Source of the DNA: Pagrus major
Lineage: Eukaryota > Chordata > Actinopteri > Spariformes > Sparidae
NCBI RefSeq assembly: GCF_040436345.1
Contig: NC_133223.1
Span: 30,429,493 to 30,493,492 of the forward strand
DNA length: 64,000 bases
Direction: 5' to 3'
The position numbers were made by a program, and so were the translations under genes. The notes beneath the pieces were generated by a model. It saw only the letters and a program-made list of their open reading frames with translations. It was not told the DNA's origin and did no database searches. Positions within the stretch are counted from its first letter, which is position 1; the number at the start of each line of letters is the position of its first letter. This document shows positions 39,535 to 51,200 of the stretch, one piece after another.

Positions 39535-42512
39535 GACCAGTCTTGATTTTCTTGTATAAGTCGGATATGAAGAAAAGTGAAATCTTTGACAGAAAGCGTC
39601 ACCAACAACTCTCTTGTGCTGGATCATGAAGACAAACTGTGATAGAAACGTAACCTTTGCGTTCGATCGTAAGCCTTCCGCTATAAGCTACAAAAAAAAA
39701 TGCCTTGTTGCAATAACGGTTCTTTTTAAAAATGGGTGTAAATACTGTACACAGCGACACATTAACCGAGTTTTGATGTTTTTATTTGTGAAATTCATAT
39801 GACCACTACAGACAGATTCCTGCTATGAGATTATATTTTATGTATCATTGTAAAGAATTACTGCCAAATTCCTCTTTTACTTGCGACTTTATTGGACTGT
39901 TGTGTATGATCTTCTTTTTCTGATTTGTTTACTTTTGTGATTTCATGTGAAGAGAAAAGAGCATTTCTGTTAGCAGCCTGTGTGTCTGTCGAACTCTACA
40001 ACAGTTGAAGGTGAAATGTAAATGTTAGTCCACTCATCCTGTTTAACGTCCGATGTGTGTACGTCGTCTTTACGGGGTGTTTTTACTGCACTCTGAAGTG
40101 ATGAGCAGCCTGCGAGGGTAAATGAATGGGTTGAGCACTTTAAGTGACAGATTTAAACTTGTCTTGTTCATTATTGCCAATCAGTCCTTATTCTGCCATA
40201 ATTTCAAGTATGAAAGCTTTTTTTTTTTAATTAGGATCATTAGTTGTGGGTTAGATTTTTCATCTTTTATCAGCGGTGCTTGTGTGATTTATTTCTGATT
40301 ATCTTTTTTTTCTTTCTCAGGTTCTTTGTCTTGTTTTTTCCACATCTGATTTATTTCTGTCTTTTAAGTGTCATTAATGAAGATGTAAGATTTAAAAGAA
40401 AGACCAGGATAAAGTAGTACTAATAGTAACTTCCCTTTTTATCAACCTCAGCTCTTGAATTATGCTTTTATTTTGCCTGTTTTCATACTTACACTGCACT
40501 ATTAAAATATATCTTTTTAAATCTCTTGTAAATGTTGGTGAGATTTGTCAAAGCAGCAGAATTTCTGTGACCATTGTTGACATATATTCAATGGAAACAG
40601 TATGAAGAAGTAAGAAGTATTCAATGCTTCACCTTAGCATTGATTTTTTTTGTAAAAGTTCGTTTATTCTGAATTTGATGGCAGCAACAAAAGACGGGGA
40701 AAGTTGTGGATGCTTGTAAAACACTGGCTAACTAGCTCGCTAACGTTTAACGGTTAGTCAACGTCAGGTCACAGTTTCCAAGTGCTTTTATTGTTGGTGC
40801 CTTGTTGCAAAGAAAACTGGATCGCAAGTTAATCTTCATTTTGCCGGGAGATTTCATGTCAACATTTAATAATAATAATGATGATACGTTAAATGCACAA
40901 ATGTGTCTCTTGCCAGTATAAGGCACTATTTCTACATATTAAGAATATGAACACTGGCAGAGAGGAGAGTTGTGATTTCGACCACAGCACTCGTTTTTCT
41001 TTCTGAAGTAGTTGTTACGACTTATATTTGATCAGAAACTACATAAAGATAAAGAAAAGTGTGCACACAGAGAAGAAGCTAGTAATGGTGTCCAATTACC
41101 GACTGCTGAAAGAAGCGGAGCCTCTTCGGGGTCGAGTCACAACAAAGCACCTGGATTTCATTTAGAGATTCGTTTGAAAAGGATCCACAAAATATTCTCT
41201 TTCATAATGTTGTATGAAAACATTACGCGCTCCACTAACAACAGCTTTTATATCCCTTTCAGTGAATTTTGCTGCGTGGCGGCTTTGAATTCAGATAATA
41301 GACGCCAAAAAAAGTCTCGCAGCACAACGGTTGTGCTGCTGAATGCCTCCGAACAGCGCGTGCCTTCCAACCACGAACACAATCAGACCTAAACACAGAC
41401 CAGTGGCCTGAATGTTCGTAAAACCTGCTCTCACATGAAGCAGGAGACATTTTAGGTCTTCTGTATTCTCATATAATAAATTTCCCCTGAAGCAATTTAA
41501 GTCAAAAAAAGAAAGTGTCCCTTTAATCTTTTCAGTGTCGAGAGGAAACTTAAGTGACTTTCTCTCCTTTCATTTCCTTCATTCTTTATACTGCAGGAAC
41601 ACAACGACTCTGTGGAAACACATTAAAGGAAAATAAGACCGGAAACCAAGTCTGGATTAAAAATATATTCCCATTTAAAGTCAAAATTATAAGTTTAAAA
41701 GTCACCATTATGAGATAAGTCATAAGAATGAAATTAAGAAGTCACAATTTTAACTTTTGACCTTATAATTTTGACTTTTAAACAAATTATTTTGAGTTTT
41801 AAATAATAATTTTGACGTTTTACATCATAATTTTAACTTTTGACCTCATAATTCTGACTTTTTATTATTTTTTATCTCATCATAATTACTTCTTTAATCT
41901 CACAATAAGGACTTACCTGTTTTCATCATGGTCCTCCAGCTCCACGCCGGCTCAAAGTCGTCCTTACGGCTCCGATGCATGACTGATTTTTATAATGTAA
42001 ATAATTAGGCACCCTTCTCATGTTTGTCAACCATTTAACTTCGACCCATCTCCTCCAACATCCAGCAGCTGTCAGTGATTTGTAGTGCAGCACAATACGA
42101 CACATGATGTGTTTATCTCAAAGTCACACAGAAGAGTCTCTCACACATGAGCGCCTCATTATCGAGCTATAAGAAGCGTAATGTCAAGCTGCATGTAATT
42201 ATAAACGTATGAAGCTGTAATTCAAATGAGATCTGAGGCGTAAATTAAGAGGCTCCGGTTTCAAACGGAGCAATCAACCTTGATTTTACTTCCCTCACAT
42301 TTGACAGCTCACATCTGGCTGACAGTGTGACGGCACACCGAGCACGATGGTTTAATTGACGGTTTCTGACAATATTCAATCACAGTGAGAGGCCACTCCA
42401 AGCTTTTATCTAATCAGGTTCAGCCCGGAGACGTAATGTCAGCTTTGTCTGGTAAAAAAAAAGACGCAGCCGTGAGCCTGGTGAAGTGTTTCTTTTAAGA
42501 ATGACAAACTGA
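39535..42512. other. intergenic DNA, no gene seen
   Basis: No supported exon. 41670-41890 is a degenerate run of AAAATTATGA/TTTTGACTTTT units in a period of about 25 bases. 42100-42440 is non-repetitive with several homeodomain-type TAATTA/TTAAT cores. Confidence 0.5.
41670..41890. repeat. degenerate low-complexity tandem repeat
   Basis: Repeated TTTTGACTTTT, AATTTTAACTTTTGAC and ATAATTTTGAC phrases separated by 20-30 bases, with an inverse AAGTCAAAATTAT at the left edge. Confidence 0.8.
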
Positions 42513-43605
42513 CGGTGTTTAAAGAGTAAGTTCACCCCAAAATAAAAAAGCACATATTTTCCCTCCTACCTGTCGTGCTGTCCATGTAAATTGGTTTTGG
42601 GTTGTGTTGCAGAGTTTTGGAGATTTCAGCCGAGGCAACTCGTTCTCACTCCGAGGGTTTGTCAAGACTGACTTTGTTTTTAAGCAGTCAAGAAAAAAGA
42701 AAGAAAGAAAAGAAACAAGGACTGAACCAGACAGAAAGTGAGGGACAAACACAGACTTGAACACACCGGGGAGGGAGGGAAGACGAATGAGGGACAGGTG
42801 AAATAAATAAGGGCCATCAAAAAAGGCGGGAAACAAACAAAGACAGGAAGAGTAAAACGTCACACATAAGGATGAAACCTACAAAATAAAACAGGAAATA
42901 ACTAAACCCCAAAACCACAACAAGAGGGGTGAGTACAGCGTCACAGTTTGACGAGTTCAGAATAAGAACGTTTCGCTGCTCAGTCGTGTTTTGAAGCCAA
43001 AAAAACTCGACTTCCCGGCTGTGAAAATACCTGGATCGCCGACTGAGCAGGCTAACTTGAAGGGGGATAAAATAATTTAATCGTGCGGCTATTCTAGACT
43101 TTCCAACTGTTATTGGACCGAATGGCTCAAAGTCTGACAGTGAAACGGATCATTTCACGGGGTTGTGACGCTCAACAAAATGTATCCACCGTTTTACAGA
43201 CTCTTCTTTCACAGTGGGTCTGTTGTTGTTTTCTCCTCTGTTACGACTGTTTCCGGCGCATTCGTGACGTGAAAGGTGACGTCAGTGACGTACAACATGA
43301 CGCTTCAGATATAAATCGCAGCCTTGCCTGCGGGAAGGGGGAATGGGGTCAATAGTCGATTTTTAGCGGGTGGACTCGCGTTTAAAAAAACCTGTGTAGA
43401 CCCGCTCATTTTGGTGGAAAAGCGGTATAAGCTAGTCTTTCATCCATGAGTAGATGCAAAATTCCTTCAGCGCAGTGAAAGAAAGATTATCTGGAGTCAC
43501 CAGGTCATGATTTCTGCAAAGAGACTTTGCTGTTGAGATTTTTAAACTTATTTTTTTGCCACTTTGAGCACCACAAGCCGAGCGCCACTAGTTCATTTAT
43601 ATTTG
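42513..43605. repeat. composite of interspersed-element fragments
   Basis: 42513-42665 opens AAAGAGTAAGTTCACCCC and includes GTTGCAGAGTTTTGGAGAT, which from memory is the head of a common fish element. 43495-43605 carries GTCATGATTTCTGCAAAGAG and CTTTGAGCACCACAAGCC, an inner part of what appears to be the same family in reverse. Between them, 43150-43225 is the reverse complement of 46200-46278. Confidence 0.65.
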
Positions 43606-44528
43606 AGACAATAAAAAGACATAAAAAGTCAGTTTATTTCAGAATAAAACAATCTAGATGGATAAATAGAAGTACAGCTAAGAGGAGAAATATGTTTATC
43701 TTCTTATCATCCTCCCAATCATGATTCAGTCTCTATCAGAGTTCCTGTTTCATTTTTTTCCTATGAATACTATCTGAATATGAGCTCAGAGGAAAACACG
43801 TCCTCGTCACCTGCACATCTGGACTCTTTCAGCCGGCTTCCTGTTTGAACTTTTTAACTTCCCTACCTTGTCCACTTTTTACTGCTCTGTCTTCCTCTCT
43901 CATGTCTCAGCTCTCTGTCATGTTTAAGGTGAATGTCACACAGGTTCACCAGCTTTATCTTCACCGTTATCTCCAAACAAAACTAGTGATTGTTAATCTC
44001 AGCTGGTTTGATTTAGCTGCACTCAGGCTGCCTGTTTAATGTTTAACTGCCCTGCCCTCGTAGGTGGGAGGAGGAAAGTTGAGTGAGTCGAGTGTTGGCT
44101 AACACTTTGCTCAGACTGAAGTGAAACCACCCGACTGTGGATCTACAGTTCGTTAGCTCTCTGGGATCCCAGTCGACCATCAGGAATGGGAGGAGACGGA
44201 CCAGGCTTGGAGCCAAACACCAGACTTTTGGAGACGAGACATTAAATATTGAAGGAAACAGAAGAAACAGCTGAAGAAATCCTCATATTTTCTTCTGTGC
44301 GGTGTCCTGAAATGACTCACCTCTTGTGATTTGGGGTTTCTCACCTGCTGGATTACTCCCCTTGAAGAATCAGGAGTTATTAGAGACGAAAGAGAAGTTT
44401 CAGTGTGAGTTGTTATCTTGCTCACCTCTGGATCTTGGCTCTGAACACAGCGACTGCGCCCAGCGGAGCTGATAAGCTAAAAGCACAGAATCAATACCAG
44501 GAAAATCAGAGCTCACCGCTCCGCAACC
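43606..44528. other. upstream of gpr39-like gene
   Basis: No coding exon supported. The receptor's 5' UTR and promoter must lie at the right end; no TATA box or other decisive element was identified. Confidence 0.4.
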
Positions 44529-45312
44529 ATGAGTGAGGAACCAGAGATAACAGAGGAGAAAGACTGGAGCGAGCTGGAACCCAACTACCCCCTCAAAATC
44601 TTCCTGACCGTGTTTTACAGCTTCATCCTGGTGACGGGTATTGTGGGTAATTCAGTCACTATCAGAGTGACGCAGGTGTTGAAGCGTAACGGCTACCTGC
44701 AGAAGAACGTGACGAACCACATGGTCAGCCTGGCGTGCTCGGACTTGCTGGTGCTCCTCATCGGCATGCCTGTCGAGCTCTACAGCGCCATCTGGTTCCC
44801 GTTCTCGTCCGCTTCAGGCAACGCTTCCTGTAAGATCTACAACTTCCTGTTCGAAGCCTGCAGCTACGCCACCATCCTCAACGTAGCCACGCTCAGTTTC
44901 GAGCGCTACGTGGCTATCTGCCACCCGTTTCGCTTCAAAGCCCTGGGAGGGAAACGCACCTCGGCCCTCATCACCTTCGCCTGGCTGGTGTCGGTGCTCG
45001 TGGCCTTGCCGTTGCTTATTGCGACGGGAACTCAGGGGCACATTCCCTTCCGCTCAGACATACCCGTCCAGAACCTGACGTTCTGTACAAACCTGAGGGA
45101 GCGCTGGGTGATGTACCGCAGCAGCATCTTCATCGCCTTCATCATCTACATGATCGTGTTGATCTGCGTGGCCGTCATGTGCCGCGCCATGATCCTCGTG
45201 CTCCGGAAGCCTTTGGGATGCGCGGACGGCGGCGACGACGGGACTCAAAGAGCCTCCAAGCATGAAAGTGCAAAGGTCAAGACGGCCAGGAAGCAGACCA
45301 TCATTTTTCTTG
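44529..45312 (+). CDS. gpr39: GPR39-type G-protein-coupled receptor, exon 1
   Basis: First coding exon, 261 codons plus one base, ending at the donor FL-G|GTATGT inside helix 6, exactly where mammalian GPR39 is split. It covers helices 1-5 and intracellular loop 3. Landmarks: helix 1 GNSVTIRVTQVL; helix 2 NHMVSLACSDLLVLLIGMP; the FEACSYATILNVATLSFERY block with an ERY variant of DRY; disulfide cysteines in ASCK and FCTNL; N-glycosylation sequons NAS and NLT; and TARKQTIIFL entering helix 6. The family is a ghrelin-receptor-like receptor activated by extracellular zinc and coupled to Gq. The short N-terminus, MSEEPEITEEKDWSELEPNY, has no histidine, whereas human zinc sensing uses His17 and His19. 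It may be one of two teleost paralogues. Exon 2 (helices 6-7, tail) is not in the window. Confidence 0.92.
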
Positions 45313-45484
45313 GTATGTTGTCGTTTTATATCTCCAAAAAAAAAGTTCCCTCTCGCTGTCTGTTTGTTTACTGTCTGAGCTTTAATACCTCCTGGGATCT
45401 ACGTGTCCACACATAAGAGAGGAAGTCTCCGAGAAGTGTCAACACAAATGCTACCAAGTGTTATTGTTGGCCCGCTTTGTATGA

Positions 45485-45486
<2 letters not shown>

Positions 45487-45519
<33 letters not shown>
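45487..45519. repeat. (GT)16 microsatellite
   Basis: Uninterrupted GT repeat 175 bases after the gpr39-like exon 1 donor. Confidence 0.97.
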
Positions 45520-45520
<1 letters not shown>

Positions 45521-45755
45521 TGCTGCTCGGGATGTTCGGACGTTTCTCAGCCTCTTCATCTGTTTACACCAGCTGTGAAGTGAACCACTTTGACTGTCTG
45601 CCACAAGTGGAAGTAAAAAAGACAAACACAGGCTTATTCACAATGTTGTGACCGTTCAAGTGATTGATTTTACACACGTACACGCTGAGACACGCTGCTT
45701 TTGTTTAGGGCGTGCTCGGAAACTGTGGAGATAAACCGTCTCGCTGCTGCTTGTT

Positions 45756-46703
45756 CAAAGATCCAGCGTGTAGGATTGAGATGAATCTATTGGAAGAAAT
45801 GGAGCATAATCATCTGAAACTAAGAAGTTCAACACACCCTCGTCCCTGAACATTGTGGTTTGGCTTAAAATAAGTAAGTCACAGTACTTGACCCTTTGAA
45901 CTGCAGTAGAAATGACCCACCAGTGCCTACATCAGTATTTTAGATTATTGTGGTGTCATTTCTTGGAGAATCTTCAAATGCTGAATATGCTCACAATTGC
46001 AAAATACACTTTTATCAAAACTTTGATAAAACTTTTTTCTGATGAGGACGGGCTGGAAAATTCTCTCTATAGAGGGAGCGGGTGCTCTTGCACGCTGGCC
46101 CCCCGGATGAGCGCCAGGCTTCGAAGACAGTTTTCGTAGTGGCCAAACTGTGTAATTACATCATCACGTGATGCACTGGGGCCTAAAAAAACCTTTTCCC
46201 ACAAGCTTACATTGTGAAAGAAGCATCTGTAAAACGGTGGATGCATTTTTTTGAGCGTCACAACCCCCACGAAATGTCAGATAACATTTGGAAAGTCTAA
46301 AAGAGCCGCACGATTAAATAATTACATATTTCAAATTAGCTGGGCGCTAAACAGGAAGTTAGCCAGCTTGGTCAGCAGAAATCTCTAGTGCGCTCCCTCT
46401 GTGGGTCGCACAATGTGAAGGCTATACAGAAGACAATTGAATCATTTGAGCAGCTCTCATAGAAATGAAGGGGACTTCTCCTCCATGGATGTGTCCAGGT
46501 ATAATGAATAGGTCCATGCTTGCACAGGGTCGGCCACGTTGGACCACCATGTTTTTACAGTAGCCCAGAAAGGACAAACCAAACACTGACTCCAGATGAT
46601 GTTTTTTGTGGTTTTAGCAGCCACTGTCGGGGAGGGTGAGACAAGTTTGCAACTTGCAACCTCACCACTAGATACCACTAAATCCTTCACACTGGACCTT
46701 TAA
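45756..46703. mobile_element. MITE-like element with nested insert
   Basis: Left end AAGATCCAGCGTGTAGGATT pairs with the reversed right end AAGGTCCAGTGTGAAGGATT. The right half carries CTAGTGGTGAGGTTGCAA-type sequence on the minus strand. The inside includes a block at 46200-46278 that recurs inverted at 43150-43225, so another repeat is nested here. No transposase is present. Confidence 0.8.
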
Positions 46704-47455
46704 GTTTGTTTTTTGCGTGATTCGTCAACATTGTCGACTGCTGTGTTCGGTTCTCTCATGCTGTCCATTCATAATGATAAGGCAGCCACTGTTTACAATA
46801 TCAAAGCTCCATGTTTTAACTCAAATCTCCAACCAAACATAAAGACAAGAAACAGAGAGAAACTTCACAAGAGACCTCACAGAGAACGACTCCCCTTCAA
46901 GGTGGACAACGGATGCCAAAACTGCCGATAGTTGTCCAAGTCAGATATAATTTTAATGAGAGAATTTGCAGGATAAACACAGTGCAGAGCAGCGGGGAGG
47001 TGGACATCCAGAGGACACCAGCGTCGCCTCGGTCCGATGGACGTCAGCTAGCATCGGACACGAGAAGGGACGGACTCTGAGACGTTAACAGATGCTGACA
47101 TGTCTCACAACAGACGCACCAAAACATACAGCCGACAAACTCCCAAAGTCCTTTAGTCATACAGCAGAGCGGTCACAGAGAGCGACCGCATGAATAAACA
47201 CAACGCTGACAAGAAGCAGGACGCAGGAACTGAACTCCAGACACGAAGGAGGAAACTGTGAACTCACTGCTGCTCCCTGTTTCATGTTCAGATGTCTCCC
47301 AGTCAAAATAGTTTATTTGTAACGGAAAGGGAATTTATTTTACAACCTTTAAAGCTGCACAAATCAACATTTGTTGTATTAATGAATCAAATATAAAAGG
47401 TGTGTCTTCTGTGACCTCCAGCTGAGCGGAGCTTCTTTCAGCTCATTGTTTTTTG

Positions 47456-47512
47456 GTTATTTGAGATGCAAACAAGCACCAAAGTTTGGTGCTTGTTTGC
47501 ATCTCAAATAAC
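47456..47512. repeat. perfect 28-bp inverted repeat, 1-nt spacer
   Basis: Arm GTTATTTGAGATGCAAACAA plus GCACCAAA (47456-47483) is followed by a single G and its exact reverse complement (47485-47512). Each arm holds an ATGCAAA octamer-like core. Confidence 0.97.
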
Positions 47513-47659
47513 TCAACTCAACTCAATAACTCAATAAAATATGTACCTAACAAATAGGTTTGAGCATGTACTCAGCTGTGACGAGTATCCGGTACAGATA
47601 ATCTACTTTTAACAAGTTGCATCCGAGTAAAATGCGTCAGCATCTGTACTGGTTGACTG

Positions 47660-48290
47660 AAGTTTATTTATTTAAGCTGATAAAGATCAAAAACATGAAT
47701 GTGAAGCTAAAATTCAGAGCTTGTTCTGTAAATGGCTTTAAAAAAACATAATGTTCGTCCCAGCAGCTTCTAGTATGGATAATTTAAGTTAGTTTTAATC
47801 AGATAGTTGTTTTATTGCAGAAATGTTACATATGACATCTTCATTTTTCAAGGAAAGAAACATATATAAGAAATCAAAAAAAATCTAAAAAGCTTCCGTA
47901 AACTGGCAGAAGTTAATGTTTAAAAAGACATCAGTCAAGATATGTAGATACAGTTGTATTAAATTATAAAATATGCATTGTTCTGTAAACAGTTATCTTT
48001 CTCTTGTGATCAAAAACATTGATCTGAAGCTCGATTCAGAGGCTTTTCTGTAAATACTGTTCTAGTTAATCTTTAATATAGCTTCCAGTTGAAGCGTCGC
48101 CCATTCCCAGTACGGATACAGATACAGATAATTAACTCGGTGTAACAGATAGACAGCCTTTTAATGCAGAAAGTTTGAATATTATATCAAGGGAAATATT
48201 AAAAAAAGAAACATATATGAAAGAAATATCAAAAGAAAAAAAAAAAAGCTTCCTTAAACTGACATGAGTTAATGTTTAAAGAGCAAGCGT
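47660..48290. repeat. direct duplication of about 330 bp in intron
   Basis: The first unit (about 47680-47940) and second (about 48005-48290) share GATCAAAAACAT, TCTGTAAAT, AAAGAAACATATAT, AAAGCTTCC and GAGTTAATGTTTAAA/GAAGTTAATGTTTAAA in the same order. GTATCCGGTACAGATAATC before the first and CGGATACAGATACAGATAAT between the units are related, so each unit includes that block. Confidence 0.8.
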
Positions 48291-51200
48291 ATAATCACAG
48301 ATACATTTATCAACCAGAATGTTCTTATTTATTATTTTCTTACTTTCTTTGTCTTATTTTCTGTGTTCAGTAGTACATCTGAAAACCTGCCTCTGACTAC
48401 AGATGGGGAAACGTTTTTAAAAAATAAGAAAGCCTGCTGAGAAGAAGCTCTGCTACCTGCAGCTTTCTGATACCTGTCATCTACATCACAGCTGCCGCCT
48501 GCAGCTGATGGCTGGCCACAGTTTTTAAGATTGGTGGGCACATGACAGTTAACGTGGTGCACAGAGGTCTGCTGCAGAGGAGGGAACAAGCAGACGTGAT
48601 ATTTGAATAATCTGGCGTATATAAGAAGCATGTGTAGTGAAAGCAGCATATGTTTAGAGTGAAATTACTATGTTTTAGTCCAAAAGTCAGGTATTTTTTT
48701 TACAAAACACTAACAGAAAGCGTTCGTTGTAACAGTAGCTGTCTGTCCTTATCTGCAACCAGAGCGGCCGTCACTACACATCCTGTGTGTTTACTGACAC
48801 ACACACCACCACTGTGTTTGAATACAGTCACTCGTGATGTCATGTTGCATCAGTCTGACATTGAGCGAACACCAAATACAAATACGACCACATGGATGTG
48901 AATCACAGCGTTGGAATTCATTGTGTACTCTCACAGCTCCATCTCAAACCTCCAGGCCATTGATTTAATAACCTTGCTGGCTGCTGATGGGGATTCAAGG
49001 TCGATGAAACACGTACTTGTATGTGATTATTACTTTTTTGTTGTTGTTCCTACCTACAAATACTCAAGGTTTTCATGTTGCCTTGAAACACAGTTTATCT
49101 TGACTGCAGATACATGTGGAACAGAGGACAAAAACCTCCATTTTAAAGCAAAATGTCAAAACTCTAAACTCTTTTATTCAACACATAATTTTTAAAAGTT
49201 ACATTTTCTTTTTAAACTGTAAGGTATGACAAGTTGAAGTTGGGGAAGATATGTGAGTGACACTTCTTAAGGATGTCACATCTTTGATATCTGTCATGAT
49301 TAAACAGCCGTAAACCTGCTTAGAAATATCACAAGAAGAGCCTCCTTATAAGTGCAGAACTTGCCTAAGAATCTTCACGTTTTTAAGTTTGCTTCTGTAT
49401 CAAAGTAATCCAGTGACACATATTTTCACATCAATGTAAACATAGCAACCAGGAAGTGGTAATAGATAATTCGGCATACTTTTAATGGTAAAAAAATACA
49501 GTTTAATTGATTTTATCTGTCTTATTCAGGCATTGTTCTCAGGCTTTATATCCAGAAGCTGCAAAAAGCATCTACAAAACTGTTAGTAAATGCTTTATAA
49601 AGTGTGTGTTAATCTTAATAGAGCAACAAAAAAGGCTTAGTAAAGGTGTAACAATGACAAAATGTTAGTTAAACTCAATAAAAGTTTTTGTAATCCAATT
49701 AAAAAAAAATATGATAAACTCATAAGGTTTTTATTGACATTCTTAAACATTTGTTTCTTTTAAGTTTCATCAAAGTGCTCATAAAATGTCCTATAATCTA
49801 ACAAACGTGTATATGATGCTATTATTTTTGCTTATATAGCCTTTTTAATGTTGAGTGTAGTAAAAACTTTATTACCTGTTAACTGACAATGATTTCAAGG
49901 GCATTAATAAAGTGTCACCAACAAAAGTACAGTCAGGAGTTGAGAAAAAGACGAATACTGAATTAAGATCCATTTTTATTTGCGTAAATGAAGCAGGAAA
50001 AAAGAAGAAAATATACTTATACACGTCTCAAATGTACCAAAAAGTATCAGTGGGCATGTTTTTTAAATTATATTTCTTATGGTGTTCCACAGGGTTCAAT
50101 ACTCGGCCCTCAGTTTTTTCCTCTTTATATGTTTACATATAGTCATATTTTGACTTCATTTGATTAAGAAATCATAAATCAAATTTGGGGTTGCTACAGA
50201 CCAAGCCTCTGCGATGCTTTTAAGGGTAATCAAATTACTCATTTTGTCATTTAATCCTGTTTGCAGCTACAGAAAACGTTTAAAAAGTGACTTTAAAGTC
50301 ATGACATTGATACTTGAACATACAACAGAACAATTATAAAACACTTTTTTATCAATCTGTTTTATTTGATCTCAGGTCTTTCTTTTAATTTTGGAAGATT
50401 CAACTCTAGAAGATGTTTTTCACTCTGATAAAAGCATCTTCTTCACTGTTGAGTTGAAGCTGTGAGTATAACTGAGCTGCAGTCCTTCAGGACAGCCATG
50501 TATCAGCTGCAGAGAGTCACTGAGACGTTTAATCAGCCTCGCAGCGTCCTGAAGAAAAACAAATGATGGATCCGTGCCGACTCTCTGCTTACTCTTTTGC
50601 AGTTTATCTTTTAATACGATTCCGACAAATTAGGTCATCTAACTTCTTCTTCTTCTGTCTTTCTTCTTGATAAACAAAATAATTAATCAGTGAGCATTTT
50701 ATTCCACATCATACTCCTCTGTGTAATTCTTCACCGTTTCCTTCAGGAGCACTCCAGCTGTGCTTTGATTAAATTACCAGTCAGTCGAACATCCTCCACA
50801 GTTCAGTGTCTGACGATGTGTTGAATCAGATTTAGTTTCTGTGCTCTGATGACCTCACATAGACGACGAGGAGAGGAGGGTCAGATGCATCACAACCAGC
50901 TAGTAACATGAGTTTTTATCCATTAGTCACAATCCACGTGCAGCCTAATTGCTGAAAGAACATAATTGTTTTTTCACATTTCACATCCGCTGGTGTTAAC
51001 TGATGAGGATGGTGATGATGACTAATATATTCATGATGGAGACGAGGAGGGTCGGCTGAGGGCCGTGACAGTGATGTGATAATAAGGAGGGAAAAGAGAG
51101 CGAGTGACAATGGTTATTTATGGAAAAGAGTGGGAGGATGATGATTAAGAGTGGCAACGTCAGATGAAGAAAGTTCATGTGAACCTTTGTCAGTCAGTCA

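Noticed and set aside
45313-45416. Continuation of the receptor frame to 45416 as a 295-residue protein
   Set aside because: The sequence after 45312 follows a clean GTATGT donor at the position of the family's conserved intron and has no helix 6-7 similarity.
48332-48649. 105-codon minus-strand frame
   Set aside because: No recognisable domain, no conservation clue, and it lies within the presumed receptor intron; treated as chance.
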